A stretch of 35,870 bases of DNA from Chlamydiota bacterium. Its GTDB lineage: Bacteria > Chlamydiota > Chlamydiia > Chlamydiales > 2-12-FULL-49-11. The stretch lies in the NCBI GenBank assembly GCA_947478685.1, contig CANJWO010000017.1, positions 1 through 35,870 of the forward strand, given 5' to 3'. Every line of letters starts with the position of its first letter. The stretch's first letter is position 1. The notes under the pieces are model-generated. The model was not told the origin of the DNA. It saw nothing but the letters and a program-made list of their open reading frames with translations, and searched no databases. The translations under genes were made by a program, and so were the position numbers. This document shows positions 16,374 through 25,169 of this stretch, in pieces.

Positions 16374-16981
16374 TTTTACTCCGAGGCTTTATTGGAATTG
16401 CACCCATTGCAATCACATTAGCCTTACTATTTTGGATTTATAATCAGCTTGAATCAACTTTTGGAGCCCCTTTTAAAGAGATTTTAGGACCAGCTTACTA
16501 CTTTCGAGGTCTTGGAGTCATTACAGCTCTCGTAATCCTCCTTTTTGTCGGCCTTATTCTCAATAACTGGATGGTCCAAACTCTCTATAACTGGTTTGAG
16601 CGAATATTAAAAAAGATCCCCCTTCTGAAAACTATTTATACCTCTGTAACAGATCTTATGAGCTTTTTTCATGCAGGTCAAAAGCAAGAAAAGGGGAAAG
16701 TTGTCTCAGTTGAAATTGGAGACTTAAAAATGATCGGCCTTATCACTAGAGAACAGTTTGATGACCTCCCAAAAGGGATCGGCACAGCTGATGACGTTGC
16801 GGTATTCTTCCCCTTCAGCTACCAGCTCGGCGGCTTTACAGCCATTGTTCCCAGATCAAAAGTTAAGGTTATCGATCTCTCGATCGAGAGAGGTCTCCGC
16901 TGGAATATTACCGCCGGCAATCCCTCCGCTGACAAACCCACTTACGATAATCCGCGCAACACCAACCAATCTAACCCATAA
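16364..16981 (+). CDS. DUF502 family inner-membrane protein
   Basis: A 205-residue protein with two membrane helices, about residues 5-27 (RGFIGIAPIAITLALLFW) and 48-70 (LGVITALVILLFVGLILNNW). A short amphipathic stretch IPLLKTIYTSVTDLM follows, then a soluble part containing AVFFPFSYQLGGFTAIVPRS. This arrangement and the (I/L)PL(L/V)(K/R)xIY motif define DUF502, a widespread family of unknown function. The C-terminal 30 residues are polar and unconserved. Its start codon lies in a hairpin (16344-16373). The 3' end overlaps the convergent gene at 16971 by 11 bp. Confidence 0.85.
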   Translation: MGKILLRGFIGIAPIAITLALLFWIYNQLESTFGAPFKEILGPAYYFRGLGVITALVILLFVGLILNNWMVQTLYNWFERILKKIPLLKTIYTSVTDLMSFFHAGQKQEKGKVVSVEIGDLKMIGLITREQFDDLPKGIGTADDVAVFFPFSYQLGGFTAIVPRSKVKVIDLSIERGLRWNITAGNPSADKPTYDNPRNTNQSNP

Positions 16982-17480
16982 AAAGTTGATTATAAGAGGG
17001 CTTTTCAAGTTCAACATCTCTGAAGAGGATCATTGTATCAGGAATCACCTCAAAATCGACCCGTTGAAATAGATAGTATTTAGGTGACATCCCTCCGAAA
17101 AACGGATCAAAAAATGCATCAAATAGATAATAATTGCTTTTGTTATTTAGAAAACCTTCTTTCATAAGGCGTTGCATATTTTTAGAACTCTTTTTTTCTT
17201 CATAGAAAATCATGTAGGGCGACTGTTTTAACTTTCCAACGATAAAATATCTATCCAATTCAAAACAAGGAGTATAGCCAAATTCATCATTCTCTGAGCT
17301 TACAAGAAATGTTGGAATTGCAATATGCAGACTCTCAATTACTTGATCCTCGTGCAAGATTGAACTCATCTCTTTCTCATTTAAACTTGGTCTCTCCTCT
17401 AATGGAGCCCACAATTCTAGCTCCTTCGGAACATAGACCTCATCTCCCTCTTCATCTGGTAAAGAAAAATTAAATTCCAT
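16971..17480 (-). CDS. hypothetical acidic protein, 169 residues
   Basis: I do not recognise this protein. The first 50 residues are acidic (LPDEEGDEVY), with two EL(E)LWAPLEE-like turns. The rest is rich in Phe and Tyr, with FGYTPCFELDRYFIVGKLKQ and YLFDAFFDPFFGG. It has no signal peptide and no membrane helix. AAGGGA sits 7 bp upstream of the ATG, supporting the start. It converges on the DUF502 gene with an 11-bp overlap and is divergent from the RING gene at 17649. A role as an effector or adaptor is only a possibility. Confidence 0.65.
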   Translation of the reverse strand: MEFNFSLPDEEGDEVYVPKELELWAPLEERPSLNEKEMSSILHEDQVIESLHIAIPTFLVSSENDEFGYTPCFELDRYFIVGKLKQSPYMIFYEEKKSSKNMQRLMKEGFLNNKSNYYLFDAFFDPFFGGMSPKYYLFQRVDFEVIPDTMILFRDVELEKPSYNQLFMG

Positions 17481-17648
17481 GATATTCCCTTTTATTTTTA
17501 TTATTTAATTTATTATAGCAATGTGGGATCAGACTGCATAAACAGCTGATAATTAGAAGGCGCAACAAAACCGCTGAATCGTCTTGTTTAAGTAGCTTAA
17601 AAAGACCTGTTTATAATAAACTCTTCCTCAAAATTAGAGGCTTAACTG

Positions 17649-18311
17649 ATGACAACTTCATTTAATTGTGGGATATGTTTAAGTGTTATTGATGGAACTG
17701 TACATCCAGCCCCTTCTTCCTATGCAACTTTAATGCCCTGTTGCAACTTTCCTATACATCTTAGATGCGCAAAACTCTCCTTCAATCAACATCTCTGGTC
17801 TTGCCCCTCATGCCGGAGGGATGACTCTTTGAAAACAGATGAGAGCAAAGCAAGATTTATCACCTATCTCTACTTAAGATCTAATTTCATACCTGACCGG
17901 GGAGGTTCTCTCGACTCTAATATTCAAGCAATTAAGCGCATCTTCGGAATGGCAATTTCAGATGGAAATTTATTGGATGTAACACCAATTGATGGTGAAC
18001 CTAGCGAACTAACAAGAAAGCGATTTATTACATTTTATGATGAGCATGTCCTACCAAATCTTGCCTTAAGAAATAGGCTTAGCACATTTTTTGATAAAAT
18101 CTTTGCCTTTGCAGAGAGTTCAACGCCCCTGGAAATGATGGATGTCTTTATCAATTTCGAAACTCCTGGTTTAGCTGGGAGAGCACTCCCGATCGCGCGT
18201 GCACCCCGAAATCCCCGATGCGAAAAAATCGTCATCTATTCTATATGCACCATAGCAATCGCCCTATTCACTGCCTTATTAGTAGTGCTCATCAAGAAAC
18301 ATCTAAAATAG
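17649..18311 (+). CDS. membrane-anchored RING-finger protein (putative E3 ubiquitin ligase effector)
   Basis: The N-terminus carries a RING-type zinc site: C7-x2-C10, C31-C32, H37-x2-C40 and C52-x2-C55 (CGIC, MPCCNFPIHLRC, CPSC). This is the spacing of eukaryotic RING domains, which recruit E2 enzymes to ubiquitinate targets. Bacteria lack ubiquitin, so the likely place of action is the host cell. Residues 60-190 are mostly helical and unrecognised. A single hydrophobic helix (about 194-215, YSICTIAIALFTALLVVLI) followed by KKHLK would anchor it with the RING in the cytosol, as in tail-anchored or inclusion-membrane proteins. No Sec signal is seen. TATAAT at 17612 is a possible -10. RING/U-box proteins are known in amoeba-associated chlamydiae; the activity here is inferred. 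Confidence 0.78.
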   Translation: MTTSFNCGICLSVIDGTVHPAPSSYATLMPCCNFPIHLRCAKLSFNQHLWSCPSCRRDDSLKTDESKARFITYLYLRSNFIPDRGGSLDSNIQAIKRIFGMAISDGNLLDVTPIDGEPSELTRKRFITFYDEHVLPNLALRNRLSTFFDKIFAFAESSTPLEMMDVFINFETPGLAGRALPIARAPRNPRCEKIVIYSICTIAIALFTALLVVLIKKHLK

Positions 18312-18369
18312 GGGTATAGACCTAAAATTTCTTTTTTGATAGTATTAACACCTTTTTTACAAGGTTGTT

Positions 18370-20142
18370 ATGAAAAATTTTATTTGTCATTTTCTTGCTA
18401 TTAGTATCACCTGCTCTGCAGCAGAAATCCCCCTATCACATCATAATCCATCAGAGATCGATAAAACTGTCGAAGAGCTCCTCTCATTGACGGAAGTTCC
18501 TGGGGCAGCTCTTGGAATTATCGTGGATGGGAAAATCGTTTTTGCAAAGGGTTATGGAATACGAAATAAAGAGAGGCATCTTCCTGTAACAACTAAAACA
18601 GTTTTTCCTATAGGATCAGCTACGAAGGCATTCACCTCATTTCTGCTTGGACAACTTGTTGACGATCACATATTAAATTGGGACGACCCGGTAAGTGATC
18701 ATATCCCCTATTTTAAATTAAAAGACCCTCACACAACTTATAGCATCACAATTCGAGATTATTTAACTCACACTTCTGGCTATCCCTGCCATGAAGCGAT
18801 CTGGTATAATCAAACTCATTCAAGAAGTGATGTAATTCGGAGACTCCGCTTTCTTGATCCAATTTATTCACTACGAGAAAAGTTTTTTTACCAAAATATC
18901 GGTTATATGATTACTGGTCATGTAGCAGAAACATTGACGCATAAGAGTTATGAAGCTTTAGTCGAAGAAAAAATTTTCAAACCTTTGGGAATGACCCATT
19001 CAACATTCTCCCTATCTGATATGCAAAAGATGGAAAACTTTGCCTTAAGCTATTCGGATGCTAAAGGACCCACCCCTTTTATTGACCCAAGTACAATTGC
19101 TCCAGCTGGTGGTCTAAATTCAAACCTTGAAGACCTTCTCAAGTGGGTAAAACTTCTATTAAATGCTGGAGAAGGACTTATTGAGTCTTCCACTTTTGCC
19201 GAGATGATCAGACCACAAGTGGTCTCAAATTTAATTTGTAATGGGAGATACGGTCTTGAAAATGAAATACTTATGGAATCATATGGACTTGGGTGGATTC
19301 TTCTCTCATATAGAGGACACTTCCTCGCCCTTCATGGAGGCAATATCAATGGATTTTCATCATGTGTCCTATTTTTACCAAATGAGGGAATTGGTATTGT
19401 AATCTTGTGCAATAGGCACATCTCTCCGTTCCCTTTTATCCTCTCTTCACTATTAGTTGATCAGTTATTAGGACTCCCTTTCATAGATTGGACAAAAAAA
19501 TATAAAGACTTAAACGATTTTAGCAAGGAAGAATTTGTCAGGGCGAAAGAGGATCAGTTTCATGAAAAAAGTTTTGATTCAGAGCCCTCTCACCCTATTT
19601 TCGATTATATCGGAACTTACTCACATCCCGGTTATGGAAGAATAGAACTATGCGTTATAAAAGGCAAGCTCACAGCTCACTACAATAATCTCAATCTCCC
19701 TTTAGATCATTGGAACTATGATGTCTTTGAAATTTCTAAAGAGTCCTCCTTTCCTATTTTAAAAGGGATTAAATTCACATTTATGGAAAATAGTTATGGA
19801 GATATCAAAGCTATCTCCATTCCGTGGGAACCACAACTACAAGGGATAATTTTTATGAAAGAAAAAGACCAGACACTTTTAGACAAGTCCTATTTAACTA
19901 AATTTATAGGCAGTTATAGTTATCTTGGCTTTACGATAAATGTAGAGGATGCTGATGCAAAGCTTGTAGTAAAAGCATTCGGTCAACCTCCCTATGAACT
20001 TTATCCTGAGCGGTCCAATTTGTTTAAAGTGAAAGATCTAGAGGGTTACATTGTCGAGTTCCTAACAAATGACTTGGGTGCAATTTCAGCAATCCAAATG
20101 ACTATGCCAAACAGCACAACCTACACCGCTCGCAAAATATGA
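18370..20142 (+). CDS. secreted serine beta-lactamase-like hydrolase (class C/esterase type)
   Basis: The N-terminus MKNFICHFLAISITCSAAEI looks like a Sec signal peptide. The penicillin-binding fold (about 30-370) has the motifs S83-A-T-K86, Y174-Q-N176 and H322-G-G324, the set of class C beta-lactamases, D-aminopeptidases and esterase EstB. Residues 400-590 form a beta-rich C-terminal part with two repeated modules (IGTYSHPGYGRIELCV and IGSYSYLGFTINVED) of the DUF3471 type seen in larger members. It probably acts in the periplasm on peptides, peptidoglycan fragments or esters. Substrate cannot be read from the sequence. AAGG precedes the ATG. It is 58 bp downstream of the RING gene. Confidence 0.83.
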   Translation: MKNFICHFLAISITCSAAEIPLSHHNPSEIDKTVEELLSLTEVPGAALGIIVDGKIVFAKGYGIRNKERHLPVTTKTVFPIGSATKAFTSFLLGQLVDDHILNWDDPVSDHIPYFKLKDPHTTYSITIRDYLTHTSGYPCHEAIWYNQTHSRSDVIRRLRFLDPIYSLREKFFYQNIGYMITGHVAETLTHKSYEALVEEKIFKPLGMTHSTFSLSDMQKMENFALSYSDAKGPTPFIDPSTIAPAGGLNSNLEDLLKWVKLLLNAGEGLIESSTFAEMIRPQVVSNLICNGRYGLENEILMESYGLGWILLSYRGHFLALHGGNINGFSSCVLFLPNEGIGIVILCNRHISPFPFILSSLLVDQLLGLPFIDWTKKYKDLNDFSKEEFVRAKEDQFHEKSFDSEPSHPIFDYIGTYSHPGYGRIELCVIKGKLTAHYNNLNLPLDHWNYDVFEISKESSFPILKGIKFTFMENSYGDIKAISIPWEPQLQGIIFMKEKDQTLLDKSYLTKFIGSYSYLGFTINVEDADAKLVVKAFGQPPYELYPERSNLFKVKDLEGYIVEFLTNDLGAISAIQMTMPNSTTYTARKI

Positions 20143-20189
20143 GTATAGCCTTGATTTTTCAATCCTCTTCAGTATAAAATCAACTCCTT

Positions 20190-21314
20190 ATGATTCGTTT
20201 TATTTCAGGATTGTTTCTTTTTCTATTGATCGGGGGTTGGATCTATTTTGGAACAAAAAGACCTTATCTTTCTTTAGAAGAGTCCGACCTCTTGCTGGCA
20301 AGGCCAAATTTTCGCATTCTAATCACACATAAAGGTGGAATAGGCGAGCAAGAGATGGCAGAGAGAATCAAAATTGCTGGAAAGTCTCTTAACTTAGAAT
20401 GCACTAATTTCCCCTTACATCAACACTCTATTTTCAAGCGGCTATTTCCTCATTACAGGGAACGATTTGCTACCCTCTTTCACCCAGATCTTGTGATCTC
20501 TTTGCAAGGTGATAAAATTTATTATCCTCATGCAAAACACTACATTGCTCTCACTCATGGCAGCAACTATTATTTTACTTCAAACTCCATTCTCCCTGCT
20601 CACCATTTAATTGACTTTGATGGATATTTAATTTGCTTTCCCGATCTGGAAAAGTTATTTACTTATTGCAATTTTGTTGAAAAGGAGTGCCCCCATATTA
20701 CTTGGTATACAACTTGCGGAAAAACAGATTTTATTGCCCCACCTCACTTCAAACTCTTCTATTGCGGGTTTAATATGGCCAACACTACCTTTGGAGCTAA
20801 ATATAAGCAGTTATTTTCACGTCTTAATAAAACCCACTACTTCAATGTTTACGGACAAAAAAATGAGTGGAGACATACTCCAAATTGTTATCGAGGCTTT
20901 ATAAAATGTGATGGGGTTAGCCTTCTTCAAACTATGCATAACTCAGGTGTAACACTTGTATTGCATGCTCCCGATCACTTTCAAGGTCAAACTCCAACAG
21001 GAAGAATTTTTGAAGCATGCGCCGCTTCAACTGTTGTTATTACTGATAGACACCCCTTTATAGAAAAGCATTTTGGCGATTCCGTATTATATATCGACCA
21101 AGAAAAATCCTCTGAAGATCTCTTTCAACAAATTGATACCCACATGAGATGGGTTCAAAGCCACCCATCTGAAGCTATTCAGCTTGCAAAAAAATCGCAT
21201 GAAATTTTCCTTAGAAAATTCACCCTCGAAATGCAATTAGAAAAACTAATCGATCTCCACAAAAATCTCCTTATCCCCAAAAAACTCCCCAAACCAGAAT
21301 CCTTTGGCACCTAA
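20190..21314 (+). CDS. membrane-anchored glycosyltransferase-like protein
   Basis: A 374-residue protein with one N-terminal membrane helix (residues 4-20, FISGLFLFLLIGGWIYF). The C-terminal half has the nucleotide-sugar-binding pattern of family GT4/CgeB-like enzymes: GVTLVLHAPDHF, then TPTGRIFEACAASTVVITDR with the conserved Glu, and FIEKHFGDSVLYID. The N-terminal domain is diverged but has alternating strands and helices consistent with GT-B. It may modify a lipid-linked sugar on the inner face of the membrane. No partner genes for LPS or glycan synthesis lie next to it. It converges on the M16 protease gene with 6 bp between them. Confidence 0.7.
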   Translation: MIRFISGLFLFLLIGGWIYFGTKRPYLSLEESDLLLARPNFRILITHKGGIGEQEMAERIKIAGKSLNLECTNFPLHQHSIFKRLFPHYRERFATLFHPDLVISLQGDKIYYPHAKHYIALTHGSNYYFTSNSILPAHHLIDFDGYLICFPDLEKLFTYCNFVEKECPHITWYTTCGKTDFIAPPHFKLFYCGFNMANTTFGAKYKQLFSRLNKTHYFNVYGQKNEWRHTPNCYRGFIKCDGVSLLQTMHNSGVTLVLHAPDHFQGQTPTGRIFEACAASTVVITDRHPFIEKHFGDSVLYIDQEKSSEDLFQQIDTHMRWVQSHPSEAIQLAKKSHEIFLRKFTLEMQLEKLIDLHKNLLIPKKLPKPESFGT

Positions 21315-21320
21315 CCTAAT

Positions 21321-24059
21321 TTAATTATGTTCGGGGAAGAGGGAGATCCTTATTGTAGGGGTATTTTCAAATAGTTCAACGCTGAGATTTTGAAGCCCTT
21401 TTTGGGTGATTACTTCAAGCTCCTCTGCTTCCATTAGCAATTCGTCAATATTCCTATCCTGCAAAACAGACGCCTTATGCAAATTACTCCAAAACCCATC
21501 CAATACTTTTGCCTCTTTTATTTTCTGACGGATAATCTCTTTTGCAGAGAGCACCTCATCTGCTGTGGGGCCATTTTTAAGAAATTCATCTATAACTTCA
21601 ATTGCGATTTTTTTCAAACCTTCAGCCTTTTCAGGAGTTGATGTAAAATAGACATACGCAAAGATATTTTCAGTAACTGGATCTAAAAGAGACTCATACA
21701 TAAATGAGACTGTATAAGTATCTCCTAATTCTTGCCTCATCCTCTTAAGACATCTTTCTGAAAGAATATGAGAGAGTGCTTTCATAGGAAATTTCAATGG
21801 AACTTCCCCTTTATAATTCTTTCTATATCCAATAATAGTAGAGCTATGGGTCTCCTTCCCCCGATAAATAATTTCATTTTGAGACTCTGTAAAATCCAAA
21901 AGAATGGGTAATTGAACCTCTTTTTTCTCATGTTTTACTTTTTCAGGAAAATGGAAGTAATTACTTATAAGATCTTGCATCTCTAGTAAATCAAAATCAC
22001 CAACCACAATTAGAGAAAATTCGAGAGGATCATTAAAGGCTAATTCTACACATCTTTTTGCAACTTCCTCTTCTGCACCAGCAATTTTTCCTTCCATATA
22101 GAAAGGATGATTGTCGTAAATAATCTGATTTGCTGTTTCGATAAAAAAGAGTTCAGGTTTATTGTTCTTATATTTTTCAATCTCGGTATGGTGACCTACA
22201 ATACTATTCCAAATCACCGGATCAAATCGCTTATCTAAAAATAGTGCTCTAATCGACTGAAGAAGGACTTCGCTTTCATCAGATGGACCTGACGCATATA
22301 TAGACCTCGCATTCAATCCAATTGCAACCGCAAATGAGCAATCCCGTTTTTGTAAAAAACTATTAAAATCATTTCCATTAAGATTAGCTAACCCTGATCC
22401 CATTAAATAAGCAGGAGCAAGCTCGATAGAGTCATATTCCTCTGGATTGAACATTGTCTTTCCATAACGAGCTACCATATCTATTGAGATTCTCCCTTTT
22501 TCTAAACTCGTCTTATGTAAAATAACCTTCATTCCATTATCAAGTATCAGCATAGTTGACCCAATGTTGTCATTAGCTACCGCTGACCTTGCTCCTACAA
22601 ACCCGCTCCTCATCACACATAAAAGAGAGTTTGAAATCTCTTTTGGCGGTTCTAGCTTCTCATTTTTTACCTCTTGAATCACTTGTTCGACATCATTTAC
22701 CGAGATTACATTCTCAAATGGCATGGAAAAAATTCTATACATTGTATCTAAATTAATATTTTCCTCTACCCAAAGAGCAATATCCTCTGTACGAATTTCA
22801 GCTAAAAATTTCCTATTTAGCTCATACCCTGCTTGCATCGACTTTAACGGAATGCTACAAAGAAAATGATTGACGTAAGATTGTATAAAAACCTCATTAT
22901 CAATACGATCTAAGTTTTCTATCCCTGTAGAAATTTCTTCTTGAAGTCTAAAAATTTCTCTATCTAACTCCCCTTTTGTGGGTCCAAATTGCTTCAATCT
23001 TTCAATCTCTCTACATATAGCTCTAACACCATCAAGAGGACGATCCATAAATCCAACAAAATGCAACCTTAAGGCCTCGTGAAATGTCGTAAATGACTGT
23101 GAAATCATACCCCCCGCCAAAAATGGTGCTGGGTGCTCTTTTGAAAGGAGTTCCAATCGATAATTTAGGATTGAAGAGACTAGAGAATGAACTAAACCAA
23201 GTCGCATCTGTTCTTCTGAAATTGTCATTGGACATGTTGCCACATAAAATTGTGTAAATCCCCCCTGTACAAACATCTCCTCCTCTTCCACCATATAAAG
23301 AGATCTCACATCTCCTGGAAATAACACCTCTGTTGAGACAATAGTCTCTTCGCCTGGGGAGAGGTTGCTAAAGCACTCTTTGATCCTGTTTTCAACTAAA
23401 TCGATATCAAAGTCACCTACAGCAATGACTGCCATACGATTTGGACGGTACCACTTCTTATAAAAGTTTCGAATTAAATTTGGATCGCAATGGTTAATTA
23501 CCTCTTTGTCACCAATCGGCATCCTATTACCGTAAGCAGAATTATTGAAAAACTCTTCATGCATTTGATTGTAAATTCTTGTACCCGCCTGTTTTTGAGA
23601 GATATTATACTCATCCATAACAACAGTTCTCTCTTTCTCAATAAGCTCATCTTTTAAACTTGCTCTGCCTGCAAAATCACTTAACATTAGGAGCGCTTTA
23701 TCCAAACTATCTTTTTTATCTAATGGAACTTGAAGGATATAGCAAGTCTCTTCAAATGTGGTAAATGCATTGGTGTCTGCCCCAAATTCGGCGCCTATCG
23801 ACTCTAAATATTTAATAATTTCCCAGTCAGAGAAATTCAGAGACCCTCGAAATACCATATGTTCTAGAAAATGAGCAAGGCCTCTCTCTTCCTCGGTCTC
23901 ATATATTGAACCAACCTTTACAACCAATCTTAATGAGGCTTTTTCTTTAGGAAATTCATTATGTTTTATATAATAAGTAAGTCCATTTTCCAGCAGGCCT
24001 ATTCGTTCATCTGCGTGGAGAATCCCAATTAACATAATCATGGCATATAGAAATTTCAT
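21321..24059 (-). CDS. M16 family zinc protease, pitrilysin/PqqL type, exported
   Basis: A 912-residue protease made of two related halves of about 450. The inverted zinc motif H63-F-L-E66-H67 (GLAHFLEHMVFRGS) is complete, and the third ligand is probably the Glu in ERTVVMDEYN. The second half (from about 500) starts LDNGMKVILHKTSLEKG and lacks the zinc motif, as in the family. The N-terminus MKFLYAMIMLIGILHA is a probable signal peptide, so it acts in the periplasm or beyond. Substrates are usually short unfolded peptides. AAGG lies 7 bp upstream of the ATG. It is downstream of the YkgJ-like gene in the same orientation (17-bp gap). Confidence 0.88.
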   Translation of the reverse strand: MKFLYAMIMLIGILHADERIGLLENGLTYYIKHNEFPKEKASLRLVVKVGSIYETEEERGLAHFLEHMVFRGSLNFSDWEIIKYLESIGAEFGADTNAFTTFEETCYILQVPLDKKDSLDKALLMLSDFAGRASLKDELIEKERTVVMDEYNISQKQAGTRIYNQMHEEFFNNSAYGNRMPIGDKEVINHCDPNLIRNFYKKWYRPNRMAVIAVGDFDIDLVENRIKECFSNLSPGEETIVSTEVLFPGDVRSLYMVEEEEMFVQGGFTQFYVATCPMTISEEQMRLGLVHSLVSSILNYRLELLSKEHPAPFLAGGMISQSFTTFHEALRLHFVGFMDRPLDGVRAICREIERLKQFGPTKGELDREIFRLQEEISTGIENLDRIDNEVFIQSYVNHFLCSIPLKSMQAGYELNRKFLAEIRTEDIALWVEENINLDTMYRIFSMPFENVISVNDVEQVIQEVKNEKLEPPKEISNSLLCVMRSGFVGARSAVANDNIGSTMLILDNGMKVILHKTSLEKGRISIDMVARYGKTMFNPEEYDSIELAPAYLMGSGLANLNGNDFNSFLQKRDCSFAVAIGLNARSIYASGPSDESEVLLQSIRALFLDKRFDPVIWNSIVGHHTEIEKYKNNKPELFFIETANQIIYDNHPFYMEGKIAGAEEEVAKRCVELAFNDPLEFSLIVVGDFDLLEMQDLISNYFHFPEKVKHEKKEVQLPILLDFTESQNEIIYRGKETHSSTIIGYRKNYKGEVPLKFPMKALSHILSERCLKRMRQELGDTYTVSFMYESLLDPVTENIFAYVYFTSTPEKAEGLKKIAIEVIDEFLKNGPTADEVLSAKEIIRQKIKEAKVLDGFWSNLHKASVLQDRNIDELLMEAEELEVITQKGLQNLSVELFENTPTIRISLFPEHN

Positions 24060-24076
24060 ATCAAAACCTTATAAAA

Positions 24077-24571
24077 TTATTCTTTACTAACAGCTTTAAA
24101 CCCACAACCCTTAAGGATTTGTGGATGACCAAAATACTCAATCCTCGGCCACGATCGACAGATCATAGGACGAAGCTTATATGCGCCACACTTCCCATCT
24201 TTTTGAAGATATCTACAACCCATCACGTAGACCTTCATTCCTTCATATTCATGAGTCTCTTTATCCCTTAGGAAAAACCCATTCATCTGAGTGTGCCATA
24301 AAAGATCGAGCTTCGCAGAAAAGCCCTTAGATTTTTTAATTAAAATATAATTGCAACAATTTCCCCTCTTCTTGCAACTCCCAACTTTCTGGTACGGGGG
24401 GCGAATGATCTTTTTAGCAAGCGTTTGAGCAAAGAGATCTAACAAGACAAAAGGAAGCAAAAGGAAGCGAATAGGCCACCGAATCCATCCAGGAAGCCAT
24501 TGACGGGGAATTTTGCAAGGTTTTGGCTTATGATCATCATCACCAGCATGATCTAAAATTTGTTGCAACAT
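24077..24571 (-). CDS. YkgJ-family cysteine-cluster protein
   Basis: The product is about 165 residues. It has a cysteine cluster of the UPF0153/YkgJ kind: CKKRGNCC near residue 80, then CRYLQKDGKCGAYKLRPMIC and a final Cys near CGFKAV. The pattern probably binds a metal such as zinc or an Fe-S cluster. Role unknown. The frame stays open upstream to a TTG at 24607, which would overlap the RusA-like gene by 26 bp. I prefer ATG 24571, 10 bp after that gene's stop; neither has a clear ribosome-binding site. Confidence 0.8.
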   Translation of the reverse strand: MLQQILDHAGDDDHKPKPCKIPRQWLPGWIRWPIRFLLLPFVLLDLFAQTLAKKIIRPPYQKVGSCKKRGNCCNYILIKKSKGFSAKLDLLWHTQMNGFFLRDKETHEYEGMKVYVMGCRYLQKDGKCGAYKLRPMICRSWPRIEYFGHPQILKGCGFKAVSKE

Positions 24572-24581
24572 GCGGGCATTT

Positions 24582-25121
24582 TTACCACGAGGGGAATTTC
24601 TGAGCAATCTTTACCCTAATAAGGGCAAAAATTTCCTGTGCTCTCCCCTTTTTCACAACATTTTTAGAGGGAAAAAAGAGTTTCTTATGGGAAATTTGAA
24701 TATTTCTAATCACCTGATCATCTTCCAAGAGACAAAGGAAGGGAGTCTCACCCTTCTCTGGAACCTCATTTCTTATCTCATTGGCATTTTGGGCCATTCT
24801 CAGGCCATCAATTAATGCCTTTAATAAGTTATCCAAATCTCCAAAAGATTGTTTTTCCCCACCTGGACCCATCTGGCTGAGCAATACAATCTCCAAATCA
24901 ACTTCTAAATTACTATCCCTTGTTACGAGAGGCAAAAACTTAAATGGACCCACAGATTTTATCTTTGAAGGAGAAAAACCCATATGCTCTGGCACTCCAT
25001 TCGCCTTATAATACTCATCCAACTCTCGCAATTGCTCTAGGAAAGCCCTCCTGTAGAGGAACTTCAACTTTGCATGCCCTGTCGTTAATAACTGGCCGCT
25101 AAAATTTAGATAGAATTCCAT
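24582..25121 (-). CDS. RusA-like nuclease fold protein
   Basis: RusA resolves Holliday junctions with conserved Asp and Lys residues. The core here is FGDLDNLLKALIDGL with D95, D97, N98 and K101, the same spacing as D70-x-D72-N-x3-K76 of E. coli RusA, and a later LLEDDQVI with D134/D135, corresponding to D91. About 18 extra residues lie between these motifs compared with RusA. The protein has 179 residues while RusA has about 120; the N-terminal 90 are a beta-rich extension. It is likely a chromosomal member of the family. The real DNA substrate is not known. It is followed by the YkgJ-like gene and then the M16 protease. Confidence 0.65.
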   Translation of the reverse strand: MEFYLNFSGQLLTTGHAKLKFLYRRAFLEQLRELDEYYKANGVPEHMGFSPSKIKSVGPFKFLPLVTRDSNLEVDLEIVLLSQMGPGGEKQSFGDLDNLLKALIDGLRMAQNANEIRNEVPEKGETPFLCLLEDDQVIRNIQISHKKLFFPSKNVVKKGRAQEIFALIRVKIAQKFPSW

Positions 25122-25169
25122 TTATTATTATTTCTTTATTTATTACTAACTCATAATAACAGAACTCAG

